Shown piece by piece: positions 1 to 11,371 of a DNA stretch of 64,000 nt. Numbering within the stretch: the stretch's first letter is position 1; the number at the start of each line of letters is the position of its first letter. A program made the position numbers and the translations under genes. This DNA comes from Solenopsis invicta (lineage: Eukaryota; Arthropoda; Insecta; Hymenoptera; Formicidae). Location of the stretch: NCBI RefSeq assembly GCF_016802725.1, contig NC_052669.1, positions 14,116,270-14,180,269 on the forward strand, written 5' to 3'. The notes below the pieces were generated by a model, which worked only from the letters and a program-made list of their open reading frames with translations, did no database searches and was not told where the DNA came from.

Positions 1-1261
1 CGGAATTGCAAGAAAGTTTATTACAAATTATAGATCCAGAAGCTGCTGGTTTAGAAGGCATACCTGAAGGAGGAAATTTTAACAGGACTATACAAAGAGA
101 ACTTACCACATTCACTAACAATACAATCGTAAAGAGAGGATTCTCTTATACATACGATGAATTATGTGAGGCAATTGAGCAAGAAGTTGAATTGAAAGAA
201 CAATTCCCATCTATACAAATGAAAAAGGTGTGTGTGTATGTGTGCGTGTGTATTGAATTTGTATATTAAAACAATTTATTTGATTAAGAGCACGTTATTA
301 TTTATAGGAAAATAAATAAAAATAATACATTTATTTTTAATATAAATAATAGATAATGCAATTAATCAAATAAATTATTTTTATATAAATTTAATTATTT
401 CATATAAATTAGTAATTATAATAATATTTTTAGAAATGTACTTCTACATCGGCTTCCAAAAAAATGTACAAGATGGATGATATACCCAGGTATTCCCCTA
501 GCAGCACACTTCATCTAGGAGACGTCCAAGGACATCCTTAGGACGTACGGACGTCCTCGAGACGTCCTCCGGGCATCCCATGGATGTCCGTGAGAGATCT
601 GTGCCGTTGTCAACCTCAACAAGTGAAGTTCTTAACAACACAGGTTTTTTTCCACATGTAAGTAAAATATTATTGTATAATTTGTTTGTGTTGTCTATGT
701 ATCTTGTATATTGTATATGTATATTTTTGTTAACAAATAGAATGTTTCTATGCTAATGATAATTAAATACAAATGAATATTTGCAGGAAGTGGAAAGCAA
801 TACTAATAATATATTTGACTATATTTTTGAGTCTGACAATGAAGAAGTTGTTTTGAAAGACAATACAAATATACCACATGAACAGGTTACTTCTAAACGT
901 AAAGTGCAAGACAAAGGTATTAATCATTATTGATTACTTTTATTTTTTTTTAAGTTATTGTAAAGAATAAAGTAAAATATAAAATTTTATAAATATATTA
1001 CATTTAAATTTTTTAATTTTTTTAGCTATCAGTAAGAAAGAAAATACTTCCAGTACAGCAATACAATTAATGCGTGAAAACATGCAAATAAAACAAGAAA
1101 AATTGAAACTCTTGAAAGAAAAATTACTTTTAAAAAAAGAAAAATTTGAATTTCTAAAAAGCATTCATTCTACTTATAAAGATATTTTACATGATGTTGA
1201 TTTTAATATTTTACGTTTAAGAGAAGAAGTTGAAAAAATAGCGCTTTCATATTTTACGTAA
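1..1261 (+). pseudogene. Harbinger-type accessory protein gene, 3' part, four exons
   Basis: Exons can be read at <1-227, 434-about 490 joined to about 610-653, 787-916 and 1026-1261, each with AG before and GT after. The reading frame stays open through the joins and ends in TAA at 1259. The first exon is open from base 1, so the 5' end lies outside the window. The C-terminus is strongly charged and helical (about residues 10-60 of the last exon are Lys/Glu/Leu heptad-like), as expected for a coiled coil. Harbinger elements usually carry a second gene for a Myb/MADF-like DNA-binding protein that helps nuclear import of the transposase; this would be its C-terminal part. No DNA-binding domain is visible in the window, so that role is inferred. 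A fragment of an unrelated transposon end (496-605) interrupts the second exon. Confidence 0.45.
496..605. repeat. Fragment of a B-family transposon end
   Basis: Starts CCCTAGCAGCACAC, closely matching the termini of element B (CCCTAATAGCACAAG and, reversed, CCCTATCAGCACAAG). It is followed by repeated GACGTCC/GGACGTCC motifs like those in the right end of B. No matching opposite terminus is seen, so it is either a truncated copy or a very degenerate small element. Confidence 0.55.
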
Positions 1262-1379
1262 TCTAAATATGATCAAAGATTTCTATTCTTATTAAAACAT
1301 CTATTTTTGTTATGCTTTATTATCAATATTGAATGTGATAAGGTGTGATAAATAAGATAAAGTACAAATTTTTATTTTA

Positions 1380-1503
1380 CCTTTATTTAACTTTTATGTT
1401 ATAAACTTTATACCTATATCACATTTAAGAAATACACGTTTAATTAATAATAATTTAATTTTTATGTTATGAACTTTATGTTCCACATTTTAGAAATACA
1501 CGT
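1380..1503. repeat. Local tandem repeat of about 60 bp, two copies plus a third after 4024
   Basis: The block with core TTTATGTTATAAACTTTAT followed by a CACATTTAAGAAATACACG-like stretch occurs twice here and again at 4024-4085, beyond the solo LTR. The pattern shows that the LTR entered a pre-existing tandem array. Confidence 0.6.
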
Positions 1504-1825
1504 TGTAACGCTGGTAGTTTCTCGGTGTTGGTTACGGGATTTAGGTTCAGGATCGGTTGCTCGGATGTGCTCGCCGGATGTCCGGGTTCGTGTCAAATGA
1601 TAACGCCGTGGTTTGGTAGTGGAAACGAAATAGTTTGAATATATTTTGAGACGTTGGTTTAATACAAAATAATTATACAGTCCCGATATCGTTATTGGAT
1701 AACACTGAAATACACGCGTATGAATGCGGCACCGGAGTGCTCGGTTGCGCGATAGTTCGACCCGCGTGAAACTAAAAGGAACAGACACAATTTATTCGCG
1801 GCGTACTTAAGATCTAAACACTTAG

Positions 1826-1948
1826 GGGTGCGTTCAAATTCCCCACCCGGGTGCACCTAAATGTCGTTTTATCTTTGTTGTTTACCGAATGTTAAACAAG
1901 GATAGAAAGATGCTTGGGTGCACCCGGATGAGGAATCTGAACGCAGCC
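1826..1948. mobile_element. Foldback MITE, 123 bp
   Basis: The two halves are inverted copies: GGGTGCGTTCAAATTCC...GGGTGCACC on the left and GGGTGCACC...GAATCTGAACGCAGCC on the right, with a short AT-rich centre. TAG flanks both sides (1823-1825, 1949-1951), consistent with the 3-bp duplication of PIF/Harbinger elements. No coding capacity. Confidence 0.6.
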
Positions 1949-2804
1949 TAGAAGAAACGGATTTTAGAAACTCTGGAAACAGACGGACACGTGTTATGCG
2001 CTATGCGCTCGGAGGTAGCAATCGGGGTTGCTCGGTTAAACAATCATCGGTTCCGCGGACAAGAATATATAATTCGCGGTGTCACTTAATATTAAAGAAC
2101 GGACTCGGATAGTTATAGCAACAGACGGACAGGCATTATGCGCCAGGCGCTCGGAAGCAATGATTGGAGTTGCCGTGAAGCGGCTAACTTAACTTACGGT
2201 TAAACGGGCCGTGATTGGCCCGCGCGACTGATGGTTGCGATCGCGGAATCGGCAGTGCGCGGCGCAGCGGACAGTTCCGCGATACGCGAGAGCGGTCGAC
2301 GGTAGAGACCTAAGCGGTCTCTCCCTGCGGAGTGTTGTCACCCCGTAGGGAACAGGTTTGCGGAATGAGCCAGAGGACGGCGTCGAGCATTCCCGATGAC
2401 GGTGCTGGTCTCGAGAATCCCCGCGAACGGAATTGCGGGACGGACGGTTCCTATTGGCCGAGAATACCCAGCCGCGGAAACGACGAGTATTCCCGTCGCG
2501 GACGGAGGATGGGATCGGCCGAGTATTCCCAGCCGTTAGGACCGACGAGTATGCCCATTCCCGAGGAAGTGCTTGAGAATGCCCAAGCTAAGGAGCGTCG
2601 AGAATACCCGGCGCAGGAGCGGAGTAGGTTCGAGATCGGTGGCTTGGAGCGATCTGATTTCGGCTGCCTGATGCCGGCTTATATAGCGGTCCGCGCGGTC
2701 GCAAGTACCAATCAGCGCGCGCGGTTGGGCCGGCCGGAGTAGGAACGCTTGCCGAACGCGACGCGCGGCACGCATGGTAGCGCGTGATCGCGGCAAGCTT
2801 AGCT

Positions 2805-3938
2805 GGGGGTCTATCATGTAACATTTCCCCTAGGGCGGAAACGTGAAAAGTGAAAAGTTTCACGTGAACTGCACGATCATGTACGATTCCACGGAATCAT
2901 GTAACTCACTCATGAGCGGAAATATGAATTTTTTCACGTGAACTTTTTCGCCATCAGCCGTGATGGCGAAAAGGTGAAAATTTAGGGAATTAATAAATTG
3001 TATGTATTTTGAAATAAGAATGAAAGTGTGGTAACAGTTTGAAGAGGTATTATTGAAGAGGTTAACCTTTTTGGTATTGCATTGCGTTGATAGGATAAAA
3101 TACATAAATAAAAATAATGCTTTTGTGATGTAATTAGATTTGATATTTATATTTGACAAATTGATATTTTGATAATTATATAGAATGAGGTTTCATCAAA
3201 TGCAAATTTAGATAAAAATATACTTTAAACGCGTTTTGATACACAATGATATAAGAAAGGTGCGTCTTGTGAAATAGAATATTAATCAATCATGTAAGTG
3301 TTTATAACTTATAAATTTGGAAAATACATGTGTGAGCGGAGAATTCAGTTTTGATCAAGGTCGTATTCTAAATTATTCAATATTTTTTAATTAAACAAAG
3401 TTAAATTTAATGACTAATGAAATTAATTTACTTTAAAATTTGCACACATAAAAAACTAATTAAAATTAATTTTGAAAAACAATGTTTGAATTAAATTACA
3501 ATGTAATTTTGAGTATTAGATTACTACATAATAAAATAGTTGTTACAATATATGGATCATTAAAAATAAATGTAATATATATTATATTTGTAAATTAAGT
3601 TTATGCAATATAACTAAGAAATATTGCTATTTATTTATGAATATTTTTTTTACAATTTTTTTTATATAATAAAATTTTTACAGTAGAAGTTATACTGTAA
3701 AAGCAGGTAGAAACTTTTTTCACGATCGCTTGATAGTTGCAATGATAGAGTCTCTAATGGTGAATTTCGGATCCTAAACTAAACTTCCGCGCATTATTCA
3801 TACATAATCGCTATGTGTGAAAAGATTCACGTGAACTCTCTATGAGTGAAAAATGAAAAATGAAAAGTGAAAAGTGAAACGTGAAAAGTGAAAAGTGAAA
3901 CGTGAAAAGTTCCACGTGAAATTACATGATTGACCCCC
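2805..3938. mobile_element. Non-autonomous Harbinger-related element, 1134 bp
   Basis: Left end GGGGGTCTATCATGTAAC and right end (reversed) GGGGGTCAATCATGTAATTT form imperfect terminal inverted repeats, and the first bases match the right end of the large Harbinger element at 15073. Both subterminal regions carry the palindrome TTCACGTGAA or close variants, plus short GAAAAGTGAAACGT repeats (3850-3920). The centre (3000-3750) is AT-rich and non-coding. No clear 3-bp target duplication is visible. Confidence 0.6.
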
Positions 3939-4578
3939 TGAGCGCGTGCACGTGCTCGGTCTTACGCGTTGCGTTCGGCGTTCGGACCGGAGTGGTGGCG
4001 CGGCGGAGGGACGTAACGTTACAACGTTTAAATAATAATAATTAACTTTTATGTTATAAACTTTATGTTTCACATTTAAGTATAATACGGTTTTAAGTAA
4101 TAATAGTGCAATGTTTTGTTACAAATTGTCAAACATAAGTATAGAGAAATAAAATTATTATAGACAAACAGAACAGAATCTTATTAATTTATATAAACAA
4201 TAATGAAGATTTTGCAATAAACTGCTTGCAGTATAATAGTTCTTATTATCAATAAGAAAATATTGGTAAATACTATACATTATATTATACAAAATTCTTA
4301 AAAGTTTTATTTACCCTGTATACATTAAAGTTATAAACCTTGTGAATATTTTCAAAATTGTAATGGCATATCATTTTGAAAGTACGTATTAATGATCTTT
4401 TGTCGAACTTCATTCCCATTTTCTATTGCCACATCTTCATTCATTATTGGAAGTTCTTCATCTATTTCATCGTAGTACAAGTTCGGTTCCAGAAGCCTCC
4501 ACCGAATAGCGATGTTATGTAAAACGCAGGCAGCGTTAACTATTCGAGCTAAAAATATGTGTTATATAGATATATGTA

Positions 4579-4594
4579 TATAACGTTTAAATTA

Positions 4595-4623
<29 letters not shown>
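4579..4623. repeat. (TA)n microsatellite
   Basis: Simple TA dinucleotide run in an intron of the HARBI1-like gene. Confidence 0.8.
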
Positions 4624-4626
<3 letters not shown>

Positions 4627-5912
4627 AATATTCTATGTATCATTTAGTGCAAACTGTTAACTTTTTGAATTTTTTTTTCAACCATATGCTCAATTTAAAT
4701 TATTAGTTATATGAAGAAAGTTTATACGAACATATATAATGCTTTTTCTATACCTGCAACTTCTGATGTGTAATGCAGAGTTCTCTCTTTTCTGAGGCAT
4801 CGCCATCTCCCCTTTAAGATACCTATGCATCGTTCTACACAAGACCGAGTTTGGACATGGCACTGTGTATATCTTGCTGATGGTGTACCTTCAGGTTCAT
4901 TCAATTTAGGTGTCATTAAATACGGCAATAGCAAATAAGCACTATCACCTGTATACAAAGCATATATATAATACAATTTATTATATTTTTATTTTACATC
5001 AAAAAATGTATTGCTGACAATAAGACTGTAACAAAAGAAACCCTACTGTACAATTAAATTTGCTGTTACCTAAAAGCCAAGCATCTTTTCGTCCTCTTGC
5101 ATACATATCTTGCAAATGATTAGATAGAAGAGATGCTCTCCAAACTCTGGCATCGTGTGTTCTTCCACCATGTGCAGCATTCACGGCCAAAATTTTACCC
5201 TCGTAATCCGATACCTACAAATTTATAAATATATTAAATTACTTCGTAGAATTTACCGTGTACTATAAGTATACTTAATATCAATATAACTTTCTTATTC
5301 ATTTTATAATTTATTTTGATATATTATAGTTTTGTTATATTAAAAGGTAATGTTATATGTACATTCTATGAATAATATAATTTTCGATTAATATAGAGAT
5401 GTTCTCTCTCAGCATTTGGTGGAACAATTGCTATATGCGTTCCATCTATTGCTCCAATAACACCAGGGAATTGTGTACGTGTCCAGAAACTGTAACATTA
5501 AAACAAAATGTATTTATTATACAATTAAAGTAAAACTAATTTACTTATCGTGTATTATGGCTGATTCCTAGCAAACACGGATATATAAATGTTAGATTGT
5601 TATAAAACGGAATATAACAAGTAATATAACAAGACCATTACATGTAACATTCACGTTAGTTGTAATTTCCCACTCACAAAATATTACAGTTATATAACAT
5701 AAATATAAAATCTTGTAAAACTATAGTAACGTACTATAATAAGGTACTTAAAATGTTACGTAACAGTAATATAACATTAATATAATTAAACAAATATTTG
5801 TTGCAGTATTACATTGCTGCAATATAACTTTAATGGCTGCTATATTGCTGTTACATATTACTGGTATGTTACTGTAATTTTTATTGTTATTGAATGAACT
5901 TACTTGTTTTTC

Positions 5913-6015
5913 CATATGCTAATTCTAGAGAATGTTTTTGAATTAATTTAAACGAAAGCAAAAATTTGCTTTTGCTTTGAAATAATTCAAAGACCTTCTC
6001 TAGAATTAGTATGTG
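5913..6015. repeat. Foldback hairpin of about 103 bp
   Basis: CATATGCTAATTCTAGAGAA on the left pairs with TTCTCTAGAATTAGTATGTG on the right. The inner arms also pair (TTTGAATTAATTT with AAATAATTCAAA, and GAAAGCAAAAA with TTTGCTTTTGCTTT). It lies in the 3' subterminal part of element A. It could be a small MITE or a structural end feature. Confidence 0.5.
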
Positions 6016-6285
6016 CAAAAGACCTTATCTGTAGAAAACAATCAGGATCTGCAACACGTGTATTTTTATTCTATAATAAACAAGAAACGTTCGAAGAACT
6101 TATTACAAATAATTGATATTACAAATTTATTTTTATTAAAAAAGGCATTTTTAACATTCCATCTCAAATAAAAATATATACTTTTTTATTATATTTTTAT
6201 AGTAAAATTAATTTTAGTTGGCAAACAGTATTTCGTATCTTTAATGTATACAATATATATTATACTTTAATAGAACAATATTATA

Positions 6286-7589
6286 TTAGGAGAACAAATT
6301 GAAAACCGCCGTTTTCCAGTAGATGGCGCCAGCGGTAAATGCTGGCGCCAAACGTTAGATCAAAAATTTTAAATGTAAGGTTGGGCATCTGGCAACAATT
6401 CCTTATCATTGCAGTTCTGAATTTTTATCGGCGTTATATATTTTTTTTGTGATCGAAAATGTCGAAATTTGTGCCCAATAAGCGTCATTTGCGAGAAGTT
6501 TTGCTTTTTGTCTTCAATTTGAAAAAATCTGCGGCTGAGGCGCGTCGAATGATTGTAAAAACTTATGGTGAGGCTTCCATTAGTGAAAGAACGTGTCGAG
6601 AATGGTTCCAACGCTTCAAAAGTGGTGATTTCGGCATAGAAGACAAGGAGCGTCCCGGACAGGTGAAAAAGTTTGAAGACGCACAATTGGAAACTTTATT
6701 TTATTTACTTAATGAAGATTACTGAATGAAGATTCATCTCAAACGCAACAGGAGCTTGCAGATTTATTGGGCGTGACTCAACAAGCTATTTCACATCGTT
6801 TGAAAACCATGGGAATGATCTAAAAGCATGGACACTGGGTGCCATACGAATTAAAGCCGAGAGACGTCGAACGGCGTTTTTTCGCGTGCGAACAGCTGCT
6901 CCAACGGCAAAAACGGAAGGATTTTCTGCATCGTATTGTAACCGGCGATGAAAAGTGGATTCATTATGATAATCCAAAGCGAAAAAAATCGTGGGGCTAC
7001 CACGGCCATGCATCAACATCAACGGCCAAGCCAAACATCCATGGCTCGAAGCTCATGCTGTGTATTTGGTGGGACCAGCTCGGCGTGATTTATTATGAGC
7101 TGTTGCAACCGGGTGAAACCATCACAAGAGCTCGCTACCGAACACAACTAATGCGTTTGAGCCGAGCATTGCAGGAAAAACGGCCACAATACGAGCAAAG
7201 ACACGAAAAAGTGATGTTGCTGCACGACAACGCTCGGCCACATGTTGCCCAGGTCGTTAAAACCTATCTGGAAACATTGAAATGGGACGTCTTACCTCAT
7301 CCGCCGTATTCTCCTGACATCGCCCTTTCAGATTACCACTTGTTCCGATCAATGGCGCATGGCCTGGCTGAGCAGCACTTCCATTATTACGAAGAGGCCA
7401 AAACTGGGTCGATTCGTGGATCGCCGCAAAAGACGAGCAGTTTTTTCGACGCGGGATTCGTATGCTGCCGAAAGGTGGGAGAAAGTAGTGGCCAGCGACA
7501 ATACTTTCAAGAATAAGTATGTAACCATTTTTCAACAATCAATCCTCAAATTTTGACAAAAAACGGCGGTTTTCAATTTGTACTCCTAA
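6286..7589 (+). mobile_element. Mariner element 1, 1304 bp, degenerate transposase
   Basis: Terminal inverted repeats TTAGGAGAACAAATTGAA...ACCGCCGTTTT (left) and the reversed TTAGGAGTACAAATTGAA (right) are flanked by TA at 6284-6285 and 7590-7591, the mariner target duplication. Same family as mariner 5 (59528-60803), whose ends also start TTAGGAGTA. Nested inside element A. Confidence 0.9.
6459..7516 (+). pseudogene. Mariner transposase, broken
   Basis: The start MSKFVPNKRHLREV is followed by the paired HTH region, GDEKWIHYDNPKRKKSW (first catalytic Asp), LLHDNARPHVA (second) and PPYSPDIALSDYHLFRS (third), with 34 residues between the second and third Asp: the D,D34D pattern of mariner. Breaks: a tandem duplication of about 10 bases near 6710-6735 shifts the frame and makes a stop; a TAA replaces a codon after MGM near 6822; a further shift near 7400 garbles the C-terminus. 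Not functional. Confidence 0.85.
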
Positions 7590-8594
7590 TATATTTTTTG
7601 CATCATTGATGTAATAGGTTAACATTCTCGTTTATATATATTTTTTAAAATAAAACGTGAAATAATTATTTTGCTTTACACATTTGAATGCTAAAAATAT
7701 GTATACATATAATTTTTATCTATTCTATCACATAAATGGAATAATTTATGTTATAAATTATATATAAGACTTATTTTACGGCATCTGTCAATAACATTCA
7801 AAATTCAAGTTATGAAAGTGCATATCATATAAATAACATGTGCATCATTATGTGCATTTAGTATTAGAAATAATATGTAAAAGTTGAAATTTTAGGAAAA
7901 CACTTGCGAGAAAAGATTTTTTAACATATATTAAATTTCTCTGTTTATTAAAGTTTTAACAAAATATATATTAATATAATAAAAAGAAACACGTGGAAAA
8001 ATGTAATGTGTAAGTAATTATATTTACTGCATACATACTGCATATTTTTTCTACTGAAATTATATTAAAACAAAAGTGTCTTAAAGAACAAAAATACAAT
8101 TTGTTAATAATTATTTTTGCTGTAGGTATAATGCATATTTTATCTACTGAGATCATAGCAAATCTTGCAGTTATGAGCAAAAATAAAATTTAAATCGAAT
8201 CTCAAGAATTACAAATTAATGTGTCACAATAACATAATATAATCCTTTATACACATACACCAAAATTTCTGATATATAATTTTGATATCAGCTTTTGTAT
8301 ACAGATTTTATTAACTAATGCTTCATACGAACAAAGTGTACAAAAAGTGCAGCTCCATTTAAAGATATTTAATTTCAAAAAGTACACTTTTATCAATATT
8401 ATTAATAATTAATGCTTTGGTATGTACATCTGTAAATGTATGTGTATAAAGGAATAAAAATGCGTTAGAATGTAGTCATTATCAACTACATAACATTTTT
8501 TAAAACGTTAATTATCATGTCAAACATTTTAACATTTAAATAAGAAGTGTTATTTTAATATAACGCTAATTAATACGTACAATACGATAATATA

Positions 8595-10971
8595 TTAATG
8601 CGCATCAGCAACATTTTCCTTATTTTCTCGTTGTTGGCGTTGCATTGCAAATCGAAACCATTCTGCCACAATGTTATCGAATTCCGCGTGAGACTGACGT
8701 GACGCGACAAAACCTCTCCTTGAAAAGAGATAAAATAATTAAAGTAAATTATTTATAAAATTTAATTTAAGATTTTTTTATATATCTGAATACATACTTT
8801 TCATAATCTTGGTTAACTGAAGATTACAGATTTTTAAATTTTCTTTTCTTTCTTTCCATGAACAATCCATAGCACATTTATTTGTAAAAATATTCTTTAA
8901 AATCCGTTGGATGTTATCCCGTGGATTGCTTCCGCCAATTTTCAGTAAAAATCTTTTCTATAAAAACACATTTTTATTAGTAATTCATATTAAATGTACT
9001 GACGCATGTAAAAATGTACACTCAAATACAATACAATTGCAATTACAATTAATTAAATTAAATTAAATTATGTTATGGGTTAAATTGTAATCTTATATTT
9101 GCAATTGTTAATCTGCTTATTCTAGAATAGTATGATGCGAATTTTATGTGTGTCAACTTTGACGTAAATTTTCGTTTCCAATGGTAAGGTCTGAGATATC
9201 AAAAAACGTACGAAAAAAAACAAAATATAAGCAAGGCATATACGAATCTGATAATTGTTATATGACTATTCGTAAAGTTACGATTAGGAAATATATAAAA
9301 TTCACATAAATATAAAAACTTACGAATTGTGTATTTGTTTCTTTAGTATCTGTCAACATATTTTTCATATTTTTTATGTTCTCAATTGAGCTGATAGGAA
9401 AACATTGCACAATAAAATTTTCCTCATTTGCCACCTGTAATGTACGGTTTTTAATTGCATCCTCCAGTTTTTTTAACCGTTCGTTATTATCTCTTAATAT
9501 CACGCTGCATCCCGCTACCATGCGTTTTATATCTTTAAGAGTTTCTATAACATTATGGGCAATCAATAAATATTCAGAATATTCAACTCTAATCAGCTTG
9601 ATTAAATTGCACGCACGCACGCACGCACGCACACACGCACACCCACACACACACACACACAGATTTTTACTCATAAAAGATACAAATATTTTAAAATAAT
9701 CTAATTATACATATATCTAAATAATTAAAATATTTCAAATAAGTAAAATAATATATATAAAGAAAATATGTACCTTTTAAACCCAGGCTTTCCTTTAAGT
9801 TGACAGGCGTAAGTTGAGAAACAGAGTCTAAAATAATTTTATTTATGTAATATTACTGCTAAAATTTAGTTTTGTCGATTTTAATATAATATACCTTCTA
9901 TTATTATAGGTATATTGAATTCTTGTTCAGATCTTGCATGTCTGGTAAACATTCACGAATAATCAGTGGATCTACTTCTTTTGGAGCTGTATTAATGATT
10001 ATAATTATTATATAAAATTATAATTACAATTTTTATACAATTATAATCTACAAAAGCCTATTACAACAATAATATTCAATTGCTACAAAACCATTCAGCA
10101 TATACTTGTGTATTTTAATGTATCAATTATTACTTACTTAATTCTGTAGGTGTACTTTTGCCAGTACCATCTTGTACAATTGATCCAAAATTGTCTGGAC
10201 ATGATGGTATTTTCGACATAATAGAATTTGATTGCAATCGTTTTTCTATAAAAAAAAACTTATATAAGACTAAAATAATTGGTTAGATTTAACATAATTA
10301 TAAAAAAATTAGCTTATATTTACACTAGATTTCTAAATATTGAAAGTTACTAAACTATATTACTATATTTTAATGTAAAACATAACCACATTAATAGACA
10401 CATACGTACTTTTGTTTCTTGCAGCACTCTCGTATTCTTTTTGCTTTTCACAGTCTTCGTCGGATGTTGTTGTATATGGTTGATAAGGAACGTGCTGCCT
10501 TTTGCCTCGGCCAAATCGTTCCTCATCTCTCGTGTGGTACAGTTCGTCTGCAGCGTTTTTTCGCGCCGATTCAAGAGAAGCTGTAATAAAAAGAAATCAG
10601 TAATACTTTGTAAAGAGTGTTCAATTCTACACAGTAAAAGTCTACATAATTTTCAATACTGCGGTTTCAATTAAAATTTGAAAAGAGTATTTTAGTATAA
10701 CATTACTGAAATTTTACAAAAAAGTATCTCCGAAGTAAAAGACATACTTACAACAATATTTTACTACCTCTACTTCATATTTATTCCACAAGTCGTAATT
10801 AGGATTTACGCAATTAGCGATTAACGTTGCAGTGTTTGAATTTTGTGGTGGCCACCAGCACATAAAACTGTCGACATTTTTAATAAGCCATTTTTTTGGC
10901 ACTTCTGAGTATGTACAGTCCGATAAAAAACGGACCACTGCGTATTCATTATTTTGTGAACAAGAAGTCAT
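8595..10971 (-). pseudogene. DUF4806-type accessory gene of element A
   Basis: Minus-strand exons can be followed from an N-terminal exon at 10971-about 10750 (EYAVVRFLSD...EVPKKWL...CWWPP...YEVEVVKYCCKY) through 10575-10410, 10249-10140, about 9990-9920, 9835-9775 and 9545-9325 to 8956-8800 and 8720-8595. The last part contains LLKIGGSNPRDNIQ, CAMDCSWKERKENL and EFDNIVAEWFRFAMQRQQRE, which line up with the same regions in elements B and C and with the DUF4806 domain as I remember it. Function unknown; probably nuclear. Reading is largely open, but I cannot confirm every join. It lies directly downstream of the transposase on the same strand, as in C. Confidence 0.6.
9609..9662. repeat. (CACG)n/(CA)n microsatellite
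   Basis: Runs of CACG then CA repeats inside an intron of the DUF4806 gene of element A. Confidence 0.9.
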
Positions 10972-11371
10972 TTTGTATGTATAACAAATCTAGAAAAAAC
11001 CAATAATGTACACAAATTGCTAATAAGTTTTACTTAAACAAAAATACCAATTTTTATATATATTTTTCAAAAATATTGCTTTAATATTTTTCATTATACA
11101 TATCAATATTTATAATTGTTTTAATATATAAATGTGTAAAAATATACTCGAAATTTTTAATAGCAGTAAAAAATTAAAAAATAAAATAAATAACATCACT
11201 ACATAATTAAAATATAATATTTAAAAAATATTAATAAAATCGTTAACTTTTGCTTACCATATAAAGATTTGTTGTCCTTCTAAAAAATGTACATTATTCA
11301 TCTTAAAAACGATTGTATACTCAGAAACATATGTACGTAAATATGTTAAAGTCAATTGTTACATATTTGAT

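Larger units (their letters stand above)
1504..4023. mobile_element. Solo LTR 1 (about 1.26 kb of own sequence after removing nested MITEs)
   Basis: Begins TGTAACGCTGG and ends ACGTAACGTTACA, so it has the TG...CA ends of a long terminal repeat. It is flanked by the 4-bp duplication ACGT (1500-1503 and 4024-4027). The flanking 60-bp tandem repeat becomes continuous when the insert is removed. GC content is clearly higher than the surroundings. It contains a foldback MITE (1826-1948) and a TIR element (2805-3938). A TATA-like TTATATAG lies near 2678. No gag or pol sequence is present. LTR superfamily is not determined. Confidence 0.65.

Noticed and set aside
2332..2863. Overlapping open frames on both strands in GC-rich DNA
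   Set aside because: GC-rich LTR sequence has few stop codons by chance; no domain, no homologue recognised.
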